In this document: piece by piece, positions 1 through 8,305 of the stretch
Numbering within the stretch: the first letter of the stretch is position 1
Layout of the letters: each line of letters opens with the position of its first letter
Source: Dictyobacter arantiisoli
Lineage (GTDB): Bacteria; Chloroflexota; Ktedonobacteria; Ktedonobacterales; Ktedonobacteraceae
Assembly (NCBI RefSeq): GCF_008326305.1
Contig: NZ_BIXY01000011.1
Span: forward strand, 1 to 64,000
Direction of reading: 5' to 3'
Length of the DNA stretch: 64,000 bases
Position numbers and translations under genes: made by a program
The notes under the pieces: generated by a model
Seen by the model: only the letters and a program-made list of their open reading frames with translations
Told to the model about the DNA's origin: nothing
Databases searched by the model: none

Positions 1-2
1 GT

Positions 3-107
3 CTGCTGATCCGCTGGGAGAAGCGCCCGCGTTCCTATCAGACCTTGTTGTGCTTGGCTTGTGCGCTCATTTGCTTTCAACAATGTGATCGCGTTTCCTC
101 CTTGTAG
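3..107 (+). pseudogene. C-terminal end of an IS5-like DDE transposase (cut by window edge)
   Basis: The open frame from base 3 to the TAG at 105-107 gives 34 residues beginning LLIRWEKRPRSYQ and ending in an Ala/Leu/Cys-rich helix. The pattern (I/L)RWEK(K/R)...Y...LL.LA.A.I is typical of the extreme C-terminus of IS5-superfamily transposases. Directly after the stop is a TTTTCGGATAAGTTCT stretch at about 109-125, which resembles the end sequence of such elements (inference). Only the tail is visible, so whether the element is intact upstream is unknown. Confidence 0.6.
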
Positions 108-189
108 GTTTTCGGATAAGTTCTGAAGGGTGGCTCCTACGGATGCATCGGCGTTCCCCATGCTCCCTCTTTCCATTCATTTGTTGGAG

Positions 190-310
190 TAGGTGCCCTT
201 CACGGGCAATAGCGCTTCAATAACGAGAATTACGACGAAACCCCATCATTTTTGTTTTTTTTCCATATTCCTCTTATTGAAGCACTATTGTCCACGAAGG
301 GTAGTTGCTG
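190..310. repeat. Partial R3-family palindromic repeat
   Basis: The stretch GGGCAATAGCGCTTCAATAA near 203 recurs inverted near 270-293, giving an imperfect hairpin. Its left arm matches the start of the R3 repeats at 62588-62715 and 58033-58153 (GGGCAATA-CGCTTCA-AA-GAGAAT). The rest of 310-470 holds only the leader of the next gene; no gene was recognised. Confidence 0.45.
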
Positions 311-474
311 CGTTGATTCGGGTTGCTCTCATCCGAATCCCAGGTTTTAGTCTTTCTATCAGTATCCGTAGCTAGCTATAGTTCCGTATCATAAACAGAC
401 ACAAATAGTAGAGACTTTGTAATATACTTATACAGAACGATTGTCATATATAGCTTGTACGGAGGCAAAGAACA

Positions 475-1437
475 ATGGAATATCGTCACTTAGGTCGCTC
501 TGGTGTACGCGTGAGTTCAATTGCATTGGGGAGTTGGCTTACCTATGGAACAGCCGTAGAAAAGCAAACGGCCATCGATTGTATTCACCACGCCTATGAG
601 TCGGGCGTCAATTTTTTTGATACGGCCAATAATTATAATAATGGTGAGGCAGAGAAAGCTGTCGGACAGGCATTAAAAGAGTATCCACGCAGTTCTTATT
701 TCCTGGCAACCAAGGTCTATTTTCCAGTTGGCAAAGGTCCCAATGATCGTGGCCTCTCGCGCAAACATATCATGGAACAGTGCCATGCCAGCCTGAAACG
801 CCTGGGTGTGGAATATATCGATCTGTACCAATGTCATCGCCACGATCCCGCATCCCCGATGGATGAGATTCTGCGGGCAATGGATGATCTGGTACGCCAG
901 GGTAAAGTCAACTATGTGGGTGTCTCAGAATGGACCGCGACAAATATCTCTGATGCTGTTCACACCGCTGAGAAACGTAATTTCGATAAAATCGTATCGC
1001 ATCAACCATCCTATAGCTTGCTGGACCGCCATATCGAACCAGATGTTGTGCCACTGTGTGAGCGCGAGGGAATCGGCCAGATTGTCTTCTCACCACTGGC
1101 TCAAGGTGTCTTGACCGGCAAATACAAACCCGGACAGCAACCGGCTTCAGATACACGCGCTGCCAACAAGCAGACCAATACCTTTATGCAACATTTATTG
1201 AAGGACGAAACCTTAGCCGCCGTGCAGCGTTTGCAGAAACTGGCCGACGAGGGTGGCTATAAGCTGAGCCAACTGGCACTGGCCTGGGTGCTCGGCCGTC
1301 CCAATGTATCATCCGCCATTATTGGAGCCTCGCGCCCTGAGCAGATCGATGAAAATCTGAAATCGCTCGACATCACATTGTCCGAAAGCGATCTCAAACG
1401 CATCGACGAGACGCTGGAAGGTGTGATCACCTACTAA
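475..1437 (+). CDS. Aldo/keto reductase, potassium-channel beta-subunit-like family
   Basis: A 320-residue cytosolic NADPH-dependent aldehyde/ketone reductase. The (beta/alpha)8 fold signature is complete. The catalytic tetrad can be placed at Asp49 and Tyr54 (FFDTANNYNNGEAE), Lys80 (LATKVYF) and His121 (YQCHRHD). The C-terminal cofactor loop IIGASRPEQIDENL is typical of the AKR6/AKR14-like (KCNAB/YghZ) branch, and the length is normal for the family. The start is ATG 475 behind a GGAGG core (TACGGAGGCAAAGAACA). The gene is monocistronic and ends at a strong bidirectional terminator at 1457-1516. The substrate cannot be told from sequence. Confidence 0.93.
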   Translation: MEYRHLGRSGVRVSSIALGSWLTYGTAVEKQTAIDCIHHAYESGVNFFDTANNYNNGEAEKAVGQALKEYPRSSYFLATKVYFPVGKGPNDRGLSRKHIMEQCHASLKRLGVEYIDLYQCHRHDPASPMDEILRAMDDLVRQGKVNYVGVSEWTATNISDAVHTAEKRNFDKIVSHQPSYSLLDRHIEPDVVPLCEREGIGQIVFSPLAQGVLTGKYKPGQQPASDTRAANKQTNTFMQHLLKDETLAAVQRLQKLADEGGYKLSQLALAWVLGRPNVSSAIIGASRPEQIDENLKSLDITLSESDLKRIDETLEGVITY

Positions 1438-1456
1438 TAGAAGTGCAGTCATAAAA

Positions 1457-1516
1457 GAAATGGCCCGGACGTCGCTATCAGACACTGGATGTTGATAGCG
1501 ACGTCCGGGCCATTTC
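1457..1516. terminator. Bidirectional intrinsic terminator
   Basis: A perfect 24-bp inverted repeat (arms 1457-1480 and 1493-1516, 12-nt loop) lies between the convergent aldo/keto reductase and MFS genes. AAAAGAAA on one side and TTTCTCTAT on the other suit termination in both directions. Confidence 0.88.
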
Positions 1517-1541
1517 TCTATAATTCATAGCTAAGGAATTC

Positions 1542-2843
1542 CTATTTATAACGCATTTCCTGATGCAGGTTTACTTCAGCCGGTCCGCGCTTGATCCAAC
1601 CGACCATGACAGCAATCAGGCTTACCGCTGCATTGACCAGCAGGGTCAATGAGATACCGATCAGTCCCGCTAGCCAGCCGGTGAAGAGATTTCCCACCGG
1701 AGTAGTGCCGTTGAAGACGAGCATGTAGACACTCATGACACGCCCACGCAGATGATCAGGGGCGATAGTTTGTAGCGCAGTATTGGCATTTGCGGTAAAA
1801 GTGATCATACAAAAACCAGTTACCATTGCCAGCACTATCGATAGCAGATACCAGTGGGATAAGCCAACCAGGCCCAGCGCGAGACAGAAGAGAGCAGCCC
1901 GGATAAACATTTTCTTGAAACTGATCCTCTTGTTGCTCGCCATAATTGAGAGAGCACCGATCAAGGCTCCAAAGCCGAAGGACGAGGAGATCAAGCCAAA
2001 TCCTTGCGCACCCTGATGTAAGAGATCAGTACTGATGAGTGGCTCGACGACGTTAAAGTTTACACCGAACAGGGAGACAACCCCGACGACCGCAATGATC
2101 AAGAAGATTGCTGGCGTCTGCTTCACGTAGTGAAGTCCCTGTTGCAGGCTCGTCAGCGCACCAACCTGGGGCTGAGTCACCTTACGAGGCTGTACGAATA
2201 ATTTACTGGTATCGATAAAGGATAGACCAATAAGGACGGGAATGAAACTGAGAGCATTGCCAAGAAACAGTGGTCCTTCACCAAAGCGAGCAATCATCAG
2301 ACCCGCCACGCCAGGTCCCACAATTTTTGCCATATTGAAGACTGATGAGTTTAAAGCCACGGCGTTGGGCAATGACTCACGTCCAACCATCTCACCCACA
2401 AAGGCCTGACGGGTGGGCATGTCAAAAGCATTATTGAGTCCCAGCAAGAAGGCGAGAATAGAGATATGCCAGATCTGAACGGTATGGGTAGTATAAAGAA
2501 TCCACAGGGTGGTTGCCAGCAAGGCGGCAAAGACCTGGGTGCATAAGAGTACCCTCCGCTTGGGTAGCCTATCGGCGAGAACTCCGCCAAACAGGGTGAA
2601 CAGTAAAATGGGGAGAAATTGTAATGCGCCAACTGTTCCCAGTGCTAAGGAGTTGTGAGTAAGTTGCAGGACCAACCAGGACTGACCGGTGGTTTGCATC
2701 CATGTGCCGATGAGTGAGATAAGCTGCCCAAACCAGAATAATCGAAAGTTGCGTTGATGAAGCGCTGGAAAGCGTACTTTCTTTGTATAAGACTCGGAAA
2801 CCTGACCAGAGACCGCTACGATCTTCCCTGTAGTAGTTTGCAT
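1542..2843 (-). CDS. MFS exporter, EntS-like (MFS_3) family
   Basis: A 433-residue integral membrane transporter with about 12 hydrophobic segments. The N-terminal half begins with FRLFWFGQLISLIGTWMQ and carries the loop 2-3 motif GVLADRLPKRRVLL; DHLRGRVMSVYML in the second half is characteristic of the EntS/DHA3 branch. Members export siderophores, macrolides or other hydrophobic compounds by proton antiport. Start ATG 2843 has a weak GGA upstream. A MerR-family regulator lies 201 bp upstream on the same strand, which suggests an inducible drug-efflux pair (inference). Confidence 0.88.
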   Translation of the reverse strand: MQTTTGKIVAVSGQVSESYTKKVRFPALHQRNFRLFWFGQLISLIGTWMQTTGQSWLVLQLTHNSLALGTVGALQFLPILLFTLFGGVLADRLPKRRVLLCTQVFAALLATTLWILYTTHTVQIWHISILAFLLGLNNAFDMPTRQAFVGEMVGRESLPNAVALNSSVFNMAKIVGPGVAGLMIARFGEGPLFLGNALSFIPVLIGLSFIDTSKLFVQPRKVTQPQVGALTSLQQGLHYVKQTPAIFLIIAVVGVVSLFGVNFNVVEPLISTDLLHQGAQGFGLISSSFGFGALIGALSIMASNKRISFKKMFIRAALFCLALGLVGLSHWYLLSIVLAMVTGFCMITFTANANTALQTIAPDHLRGRVMSVYMLVFNGTTPVGNLFTGWLAGLIGISLTLLVNAAVSLIAVMVGWIKRGPAEVNLHQEMRYK

Positions 2844-3044
2844 CTATTGTTTTCCAATCCATGTGTGTTTATGTAATACTATACATAATTTTCTATTTTC
2901 TTATCCGCGATAAAAACCAACCTTTTCTATTCCATCAGGAATAGTCTTTAGCCTGACAGCATAGGAGCACCAGCTTACGGTTGCCACGGGCTTCTACTCT
3001 GTCAGGACACACCATCAAAAAAGGGCATCCCGATACACGATATA

Positions 3045-3548
3045 TTAGCTATCTTGCAAGCGTTTACGCGTCTCTGCATGCCGCGCAAGACGCTCTTGTA
3101 AGGATGCTTTCATCTCTAGCAAGCCAGCGATCTTTTGATCGACCAGTTGCAGTTGTTGCTCAATAAGCACATCAGTTTGAGCGAGCTGTGCAATCTTCGT
3201 CTCAATATCAGTCTCCTGCCGATAGGCCTCCTTGATCACCTCGCGTTCCTGATCTGTCGCTAACAAGACCCGGATATCATGCAAGGAAAAGCCCAATAGA
3301 TTCTTATAAGCCTTGATGTGCTCCAGGCGTTGGATATCCTCTTCGCTATAGCGGCGATAATTTCCTTCAGTCCGCTCGGCAGCTGGCAATAGACCTACTT
3401 CCTCGTAGTAACGCAGGGTGCGCCTGGTCAGGCCGGTACGAGAAGCCACCTGCTCAATCGTAAAACAGGAAGGATGCTTATCCATTTCAATTTGAGATTC
3501 TGACGTATCGACCATCATGGTTCTCTTTCTCTTCAAAGATGTGCTCAT
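3045..3548 (-). CDS. MerR-family transcriptional regulator
   Basis: 167 residues. The N-terminal winged helix (about residues 27-95) has the family pattern: FTIEQVASRTGLTRRTLRYYEEVGLLP followed by YRRYSEEDIQRLEHIKAYKNLLGFSLHDIRVLL. A long coiled-coil dimerisation helix with repeated Gln/Leu follows (about 115-165). There is no conserved Cys pair for metal, so an organic effector is more likely than a metal. Start ATG 3548 follows AAAGGGATG. It probably controls its own promoter, where a 20-bp palindrome is centred near 3598, and perhaps the MFS gene downstream. Confidence 0.88.
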   Translation of the reverse strand: MSTSLKRKRTMMVDTSESQIEMDKHPSCFTIEQVASRTGLTRRTLRYYEEVGLLPAAERTEGNYRRYSEEDIQRLEHIKAYKNLLGFSLHDIRVLLATDQEREVIKEAYRQETDIETKIAQLAQTDVLIEQQLQLVDQKIAGLLEMKASLQERLARHAETRKRLQDS

Positions 3549-3573
3549 TTATTCATCCCTTTGTTGGTTCACC

Positions 3574-3608
3574 AATAGTATATAACATCTTTAACGTTAA
3601 CGTCAAAG
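3574..3608 (-). promoter_or_regulatory. MerR-type promoter with 20-bp operator palindrome
   Basis: On the minus strand TTGACG is followed after 18 bp by TATACT. The interval overlaps the near-perfect palindrome CTTTAACGTTAACGTCAAAG at 3589-3608 (one mismatched pair). A long spacer with a dyad inside it is the normal layout for MerR-activated promoters. The rest of the gap to 3808 is AT-rich leader sequence of the arsenic operon. Confidence 0.6.
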
Positions 3609-3808
3609 TTAAGAAGGACCTTCCCATTCTCTTTTGTCCAGCACTCATCAACTGGTATTTTCCCTCAACCTCACTCTTTGCCTGATCACCAGCTTCCCTG
3701 ACGAAAAAAAGAGACAAGAACGTCCCTTGATTTTTCCCATCCTTTTCTGCTATGCTCTTCTTGAAAATACATCAATCTATTTTGTATCAATTTTGATTGG
3801 AGAAAACG

Positions 3809-4585
3809 GTGGACGACCTTCTTCCCTTACCGGATGTGCTGAAACAGATTTCGCATGAGGTTCGTTGGAATCTGGTGCAATACCTTTCGCACAGCGACGA
3901 GCGTGTACAAGATCTGGTCGGCGCATTACATCTGCCTCAAAATCTAGTGTCCTATCACCTGAAACAACTTCGTCGAGGCCATTTGGTGACCGAGAGACGG
4001 AGTTCTGCTGACGGTCGTGATATGTATTACAGCCTTGATCTTCAAACGCTTCGCCAGCACTTTCTTGCCACTGGGGCAGCGATCCACCCTGTGCTTGGTG
4101 CAGGTGTCATGGTCCGTGATGCAGGAACCTGGCAGCTGCCTTCTCCATCCAGACGGATTCTCTTTCTCTGTACCAAGAACAGCGCACGCTCTCAGATCGC
4201 GGAAGGACTACTCCGTCATCTGAGCGGCGGACACGTGATGGTAGAAAGCGCAGGAAGTACACCAACCGCTCTTCATCCCGCCGCCGTGCATGCGATGGCA
4301 AAGATCGGCATTGATATCAGCCAGCACCGCTCGAAATATGTTGATGAGGTCACGCATCAGCGATTTGATCTCGTAGTCACGGTGTGTGATCGTATGCGTG
4401 AGGTGTGTCCCTCGTTTCCTGGCGCTCCGCGTCGTATCCACTGGAGTATCCCCGATCCTGTGGAAACCGTTGGATCGGACCAGAAGGTGGATCAAGCGTT
4501 TGCGCAAACGGTAGAACTGCTCGCGATGCGAGTGAATCTCTTGTTGACGGATTTGGAACAGAAGGAGAGAAGCAGTGAGCGATGA
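3809..4585 (+). CDS. ArsR repressor fused to a thioredoxin-type arsenate reductase
   Basis: 258 residues from GTG 3809, chosen because GGAG at 3799-3802 gives 6-nt spacing. Residues about 1-90 are an ArsR/SmtB winged helix (VRWNLVQYLSHSDERVQDLVGAL, then YHLKQLRRGHLV). From about residue 112 comes a low-molecular-weight phosphatase-fold arsenate reductase with P-loop CTKNSARS and the resolving pair in VCDRMREVC, so all three redox cysteines of the thioredoxin-coupled ArsC class are present. The first gene of the ars operon would thus sense arsenite and reduce arsenate in one chain. The classic ArsR CVC metal motif is absent; the sensor cysteines may lie elsewhere or in the reductase domain (inference). 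Confidence 0.9.
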   Translation: MDDLLPLPDVLKQISHEVRWNLVQYLSHSDERVQDLVGALHLPQNLVSYHLKQLRRGHLVTERRSSADGRDMYYSLDLQTLRQHFLATGAAIHPVLGAGVMVRDAGTWQLPSPSRRILFLCTKNSARSQIAEGLLRHLSGGHVMVESAGSTPTALHPAAVHAMAKIGIDISQHRSKYVDEVTHQRFDLVVTVCDRMREVCPSFPGAPRRIHWSIPDPVETVGSDQKVDQAFAQTVELLAMRVNLLLTDLEQKERSSER

Positions 4586-5378
4586 GACCATGACAGAACA
4601 GGCGAGAGCACCCATTTCTCCCTCGCAACAAGCTGCTGCTCAACAAAGATGGACCTGGGCCGCCTTGCTTGCCGAAGGACTAGGCACCTTTGGACTCGTC
4701 TTTGCAGGCTGTGGAGCCATCATGATTGATACGCTCTCGCATGGAACCATTACGCATGTTGGTGTTGGCCTGGTCTTTGGCCTGGTCATTACTGTGATGA
4801 TCTACGCCTTTGGGCATATCAGCGGTGCCCATTTCAATCCGGCGGTGACGCTGGCTTTCGTGGTTGCTCGTCACTTCCCGATGCGACGGCTTCCTGGCTA
4901 CTGGCTGGCACAATTGCTGGGATCGCTGCTGGCCGCAGGATGCTTACGGCTTCTATTGGGCAACGTTGCCGTACTTGGCAGCACACTTCCGGCAGGCAAT
5001 GGAGGGGCGTGGCAATCCTTTGGGCTTGAAACCCTGCTGACCTTTTTCCTCATGATCGTGATCATGGCGATGGCGACCGATACCCGCGCCGTCGGGCAGG
5101 CGGCGGCCCTCGCTATTGGAGCAACGGTGGGCCTGGAAGCCCTCTTTGCCGGACCCATTTCGGGAGCCTCGATGAATCCTGCCCGGTCGCTTGGTCCTGC
5201 TCTGGTGAGTTGGACCTGGACGGCGCAATGGGTCTATGTGCTGGGGCCACTGTTGGGAGCTGTCGTCGGAGCCCTGATCTATCGATGGCTCCGCCAGGCC
5301 AGCCTCCAGGCAACAGCAACTGGAACTGATGAGACCTCTCTACACGCACCAACAACAGAGGAGAAGACCTATGTCTGA
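4575..5378 (+). CDS. Aquaporin/aquaglyceroporin (AqpS-like arsenite channel)
   Basis: A 267-residue MIP-family channel with six hydrophobic segments and both half-helix motifs, HFNPAVT and SMNPARS. Start GTG 4575 is preceded by AAGGAG at 7-nt spacing and overlaps the end of the ArsR-ArsC gene by 11 bp, implying translational coupling. In Sinorhizobium the aqpS-arsC pairing lets arsenite made by ArsC leave down its gradient. The same role is inferred here because the operon lacks an ArsB or Acr3 pump. A short polar tail replaces the usual C-terminus. Confidence 0.9.
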   Translation: MSDETMTEQARAPISPSQQAAAQQRWTWAALLAEGLGTFGLVFAGCGAIMIDTLSHGTITHVGVGLVFGLVITVMIYAFGHISGAHFNPAVTLAFVVARHFPMRRLPGYWLAQLLGSLLAAGCLRLLLGNVAVLGSTLPAGNGGAWQSFGLETLLTFFLMIVIMAMATDTRAVGQAAALAIGATVGLEALFAGPISGASMNPARSLGPALVSWTWTAQWVYVLGPLLGAVVGALIYRWLRQASLQATATGTDETSLHAPTTEEKTYV

Positions 5379-5871
5379 ACATTCAATCCCTCTTGAACAT
5401 CCGCTGCGGGTGCTCTTTCTCTGTACCCACAACTCGTCGCGTTCCCAGATGGCTGAAGGGCTTCTGCGTGCTCGTGGCGGCTCCGCGTTCGAGGTCTTGA
5501 GCGCGGGAACCCAGCCACGCATGGTGCATCCCCTGGCAATCAAAGCGATGCAGGAACTGGGCATTGATATTAGCAGTCAGACCGCCAAAGGTATTAAGGC
5601 ATTCACAAGCGAGCCTCCAATGGATCTGGTGGTGACGGTGTGCCACGAGGCGCAAGAAAGCTGTCCGGTCTTTCCGGGCGCACATCGTCAGGTACATTGG
5701 GGCTTTCCCGATCCTAGCCGTGTCACTGGCACCGAGCAAGAGCGTCTCGCCGCGTTTCGCCATATCCGCGATCTGATTGCTACGAAAATCGACCAGTTTC
5801 TTGAGCGCAAGCCTGCACTCTCGTACACCCAGTTGTATGCGGCTGCCAAAGCGGAGGAGCAGCAGGCATGA
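5371..5871 (+). CDS. arsC: Arsenate reductase, thioredoxin-coupled (LMW phosphatase fold)
   Basis: 166 residues from ATG 5371, behind GAGGAGAAGACCT; the upstream ATG at 5329 lacks such a site. The P-loop CTHNSSRSQ lies near the N-terminus and the resolving pair is in VCHEAQESC; WGFPDP is the conserved aspartate loop. It reduces arsenate to arsenite with thioredoxin. It is a second, free copy of the activity already fused to ArsR upstream and differs clearly from it in sequence, so it is not a recent duplicate. It overlaps the aquaporin gene by 8 bp. Confidence 0.92.
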   Translation: MSEHSIPLEHPLRVLFLCTHNSSRSQMAEGLLRARGGSAFEVLSAGTQPRMVHPLAIKAMQELGIDISSQTAKGIKAFTSEPPMDLVVTVCHEAQESCPVFPGAHRQVHWGFPDPSRVTGTEQERLAAFRHIRDLIATKIDQFLERKPALSYTQLYAAAKAEEQQA

Positions 5872-6110
5872 GTCTGGGAGCGCTACGGGTGAGCAGAACA
5901 GGTTGCCTCCTGGGCGCTCAGATGGGAGATTTGGTGCAGACAGAAGTTGCCAAACGCATTAACATCATTGCCACGGCGTTGTTTCATGAGATGACAGTCG
6001 AGGCGCTCTCTGATCTCGACCTGTCCTACACGCCGCCACTCGGCAGTCCCTGGGATCTGGAGCAGATGGGAGCACAAGAGTGGAAGCGGCGTGTAGAGAG
6101 GAGACTATGA
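5868..6110 (+). CDS. Orphan C-terminal domain of an FAD pyridine nucleotide-disulfide oxidoreductase
   Basis: 80 residues. The segment GCLLGAQMGDLVQTEVAKRI...ATALFHEMTVEALSDLDLSYTPPLGSPWD matches the dimerisation-domain tail of CoA-disulfide-reductase-like flavoproteins (LDLSYTPP.SSPWDPVQ). The FAD and NAD domains are missing from the surrounding sequence. It is embedded tightly in the operon: ATGA overlap with arsC, then ATGA overlap with the acetyltransferase. It may be a deletion relic kept for translational coupling, or a small partner protein. The family assignment is from motif resemblance. Confidence 0.65.
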   Translation: MSLGALRVSRTGCLLGAQMGDLVQTEVAKRINIIATALFHEMTVEALSDLDLSYTPPLGSPWDLEQMGAQEWKRRVERRL

Positions 6111-6568
6111 TGGATGGAAAAGAGCACACAGTCACGTTTGCATGGGCACAACTGACCGATTTGCCAGCAGTGCTCAGCTTGCTTTCAGCCTGCTCCTTAC
6201 CAGCAGAAGGAGCAGATGCAGTGATTCCGACGATGCTAGTCGCACGCGAAGGGAAGCGTCTCATTGGCTGTGCCGGGTTAGAAGTCTATGGAATGGTGGC
6301 ATTGCTGCGCTCGGTCGCCCTGTACCCAGCCTATCGGGATCAGCAGCTCGGCCAGCACCTCGTCCAGGCCATGCTTGCTCATGCGAAGCAGCTCGGTCTC
6401 CTTGAGGTCTATCTACTCACTGAGACGGCCAGCAACTATTTCCCACGCTTTGGGTTTCGGATGATTAACCGAGCAGCCGTGGCACCAGCCATTCAGCTGT
6501 CGGTGGAATGGACGAGGGCCTGTCCCGTGAGCGCACAGGCGATGGTGTTGCATCTGGATGCTGTGTAG
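6107..6568 (+). CDS. arsN: GNAT acetyltransferase, ArsN-like
   Basis: 153 residues from ATG 6107 (GAGAGGAGACT in front; ATGA overlap with the preceding stop). The GNAT core is visible: LLRSVALYPAYRDQQLGQHLVQAMLAHAKQLG (motif A with the acetyl-CoA loop QQLGQH) and LLTETASNYFPRFGFRMINRAA (motif B). ArsN proteins are small GNATs found in ars operons; ArsN1 acetylates phosphinothricin-like or methylarsenical antibiotics such as arsinothricin. Position plus the TE.A..YF.R.GF pattern supports ArsN rather than a general acetyltransferase. The exact substrate is inferred. Confidence 0.8.
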   Translation: MMDGKEHTVTFAWAQLTDLPAVLSLLSACSLPAEGADAVIPTMLVAREGKRLIGCAGLEVYGMVALLRSVALYPAYRDQQLGQHLVQAMLAHAKQLGLLEVYLLTETASNYFPRFGFRMINRAAVAPAIQLSVEWTRACPVSAQAMVLHLDAV

Positions 6569-6641
6569 GACGCATTGTGCGTCCTTTTGGCAGTCTCTCC
6601 GTCATCTCTTGAGAGAAACAGGAAAGGACGTGGAAAGTGTG

Positions 6642-7358
6642 ATGAGTACCACGACTGAGCAAGCATGGGAAGCATTTCATACACCCTTGTACCAGTTCAT
6701 TCGTCGCCGGGTCGCTGATGATGCGACAGCGGAGGACCTGTTACAAGATGTGTATCTCAAAATCCATCAACAAAGGGGTAGTCTTAGAGATGCTCGACGC
6801 ATGGAAAGCTGGATCTATCAGATCACGCGCAACCTTATCATTGATTACTATCGCAGCCACCGTCACCAGATGACGACGTTGGATGATGTGGAGGCGCTTG
6901 ACCTCCCAGAGGAGCTTCCCGATGATGACATCGTGAGTGAGTTGCTTCCGTGTGTTCGGGCAATGGTGCTCTCGCTTCCCGGCCAGGATCGCCAAGCATT
7001 GATTCTCACGGAGTATCAGGGACTCACGCAAAAAGAACTGGGAGAGCGCCTGGGCCTCTCGCTTTCTGGCGCGAAATCGCGTGTCCAACGCGCACGAGAA
7101 AAACTCAAGCAAGAACTGCTAGCCTGTTGCCATTTTGAGCTAGATCGTCGTGGACACATCCTGGACTATCAGCCACGCAGTGACTGCTGTGAGCAATCCT
7201 CCTGTTTCCAGGACGCGAATGGAGACACGCGCCAGCCACTGCGTCCTTTTTTGCCGAACTCCGTCTCTTCAAACGAAGGCTATCGAGAGGGGCGCAGTGC
7301 TCTTCTCGTGGTGAGCAATGGAAAGGAACAAGCAAATGAAAATCGTTCCCCAAACTGA
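6642..7358 (+). CDS. ECF-type RNA polymerase sigma factor, SigZ-like
   Basis: 238 residues from ATG 6642; the longer frame from 6558 adds 28 residues unlike the family. Sigma region 2 spans about residues 12-80 (ATAEDLLQDVYLKIHQQ, MESWIYQITRNLIIDYYR). Region 4 spans about 105-165 (LPGQDRQALILTEYQGLTQKELGERLGLSLSGAKSRVQRAR). The tail has CC, then FELDRRGHILDYQPR and clustered cysteines (DCCEQSSC), as in SigZ proteins encoded beside arsM in other genomes. About 50 further polar residues follow. No anti-sigma gene is adjacent. The cysteine tail could bind arsenite directly and make this a one-protein switch (inference). Confidence 0.85.
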   Translation: MSTTTEQAWEAFHTPLYQFIRRRVADDATAEDLLQDVYLKIHQQRGSLRDARRMESWIYQITRNLIIDYYRSHRHQMTTLDDVEALDLPEELPDDDIVSELLPCVRAMVLSLPGQDRQALILTEYQGLTQKELGERLGLSLSGAKSRVQRAREKLKQELLACCHFELDRRGHILDYQPRSDCCEQSSCFQDANGDTRQPLRPFLPNSVSSNEGYREGRSALLVVSNGKEQANENRSPN

Positions 7359-8271
7359 TGAACAGTTACGGCAAGAAGTGAGCGCCAGATATGGGAGAAC
7401 CGCCTTACAGGTCCTTGGAACACCTTCTGAAGGTGCTTCCTGCTGTGGGTCAGACTGTTGTGGGAAAGCCTCGGTGGCAGAGCTAACGCCTGCACCTGTG
7501 TCACAAGCCTCCTCCTGCTGTGAGTCAGAGTGTTGTACGACAGAGGCAGGCAAGGGGAATCCCATTACCTCTGATCTCTACACCCAGATGGAGTTGGGCG
7601 AGATCCCAGTTGCGGCGGCTCTTGCCTCGCTTGGATGCGGCAATCCGACTGCGCTCGCTGAACTCAAATCTGGTGAGAAAGTCCTTGACCTGGGCAGTGG
7701 AGGAGGGATTGATGTGCTGCTATCGGCCAAACGAGTTGGGCCAAGCGGCTTTGCCTATGGCCTGGATATGACCGATCCGATGTTAGAACTTGCAGAGCGC
7801 AATCGGCAAGAGGCAGGGATCGAGAATGTTCAGTTTTTGAAGGGCATTATCGAGGCCATCCCGTTGCCTGAGAACAGCGTAGATGTGGTGATCTCCAACT
7901 GCGTGATCAATCTCTCAGCAGACAAAGGGCAGGTCTTGCGTGAAGCATATCGAGTGCTGACTCCTGGTGGTCGTTTTGCCGTCTCCGATATTGTCGTACA
8001 AGGTGATCTCCCACCGGTTCTCCGGCGCGATATGGAGTCCTGGGCCGGGTGTGTGGCTGGAGCACTCGAAGAAGGCACCTACCACTCCTTGTTGCAGGCC
8101 ACAGGGTTTGTCGATATCGAGGTTGAGGTCACCCGGCGCTATTCGCTCGATGAGATTGCAGCGAGTGGAGCAGGCGCATCCATCGCGGCTCTTTCTGATC
8201 GTGAGCGCGAAGAGGTCAATGGAAAATTTGTAAGTGCCTTTGTTCGTGCGCGAAAACCAAACCACCAGTAA
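7336..8271 (+). CDS. arsM: Arsenite S-adenosylmethionine methyltransferase
   Basis: 311 residues from ATG 7336, overlapping the sigma gene by 23 bp. It converts arsenite to methylated arsenicals using SAM. The SAM motif is VLDLGSGGGIDVLLSA. The conserved arsenic-binding cysteines of the family appear in ISNCVINLS and WAGCVAGAL. Ahead of the catalytic domain are two copies of a double vicinal cysteine unit, CCGSDCC at 36-42 and CCESECC at 61-67, which should raise arsenite capture. It is the last gene of the operon and is followed by a terminator at 8306. Confidence 0.95.
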   Translation: MKIVPQTDEQLRQEVSARYGRTALQVLGTPSEGASCCGSDCCGKASVAELTPAPVSQASSCCESECCTTEAGKGNPITSDLYTQMELGEIPVAAALASLGCGNPTALAELKSGEKVLDLGSGGGIDVLLSAKRVGPSGFAYGLDMTDPMLELAERNRQEAGIENVQFLKGIIEAIPLPENSVDVVISNCVINLSADKGQVLREAYRVLTPGGRFAVSDIVVQGDLPPVLRRDMESWAGCVAGALEEGTYHSLLQATGFVDIEVEVTRRYSLDEIAASGAGASIAALSDREREEVNGKFVSAFVRARKPNHQ

Positions 8272-8305
8272 TCCTCTTGCGGAAAGGGAAACAGGGTGAG
8301 CTTGC

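Noticed and set aside
193-375. 60-codon frame in the first intergenic region
   Set aside because: Lies over the R3-type palindrome and has low-complexity translation.
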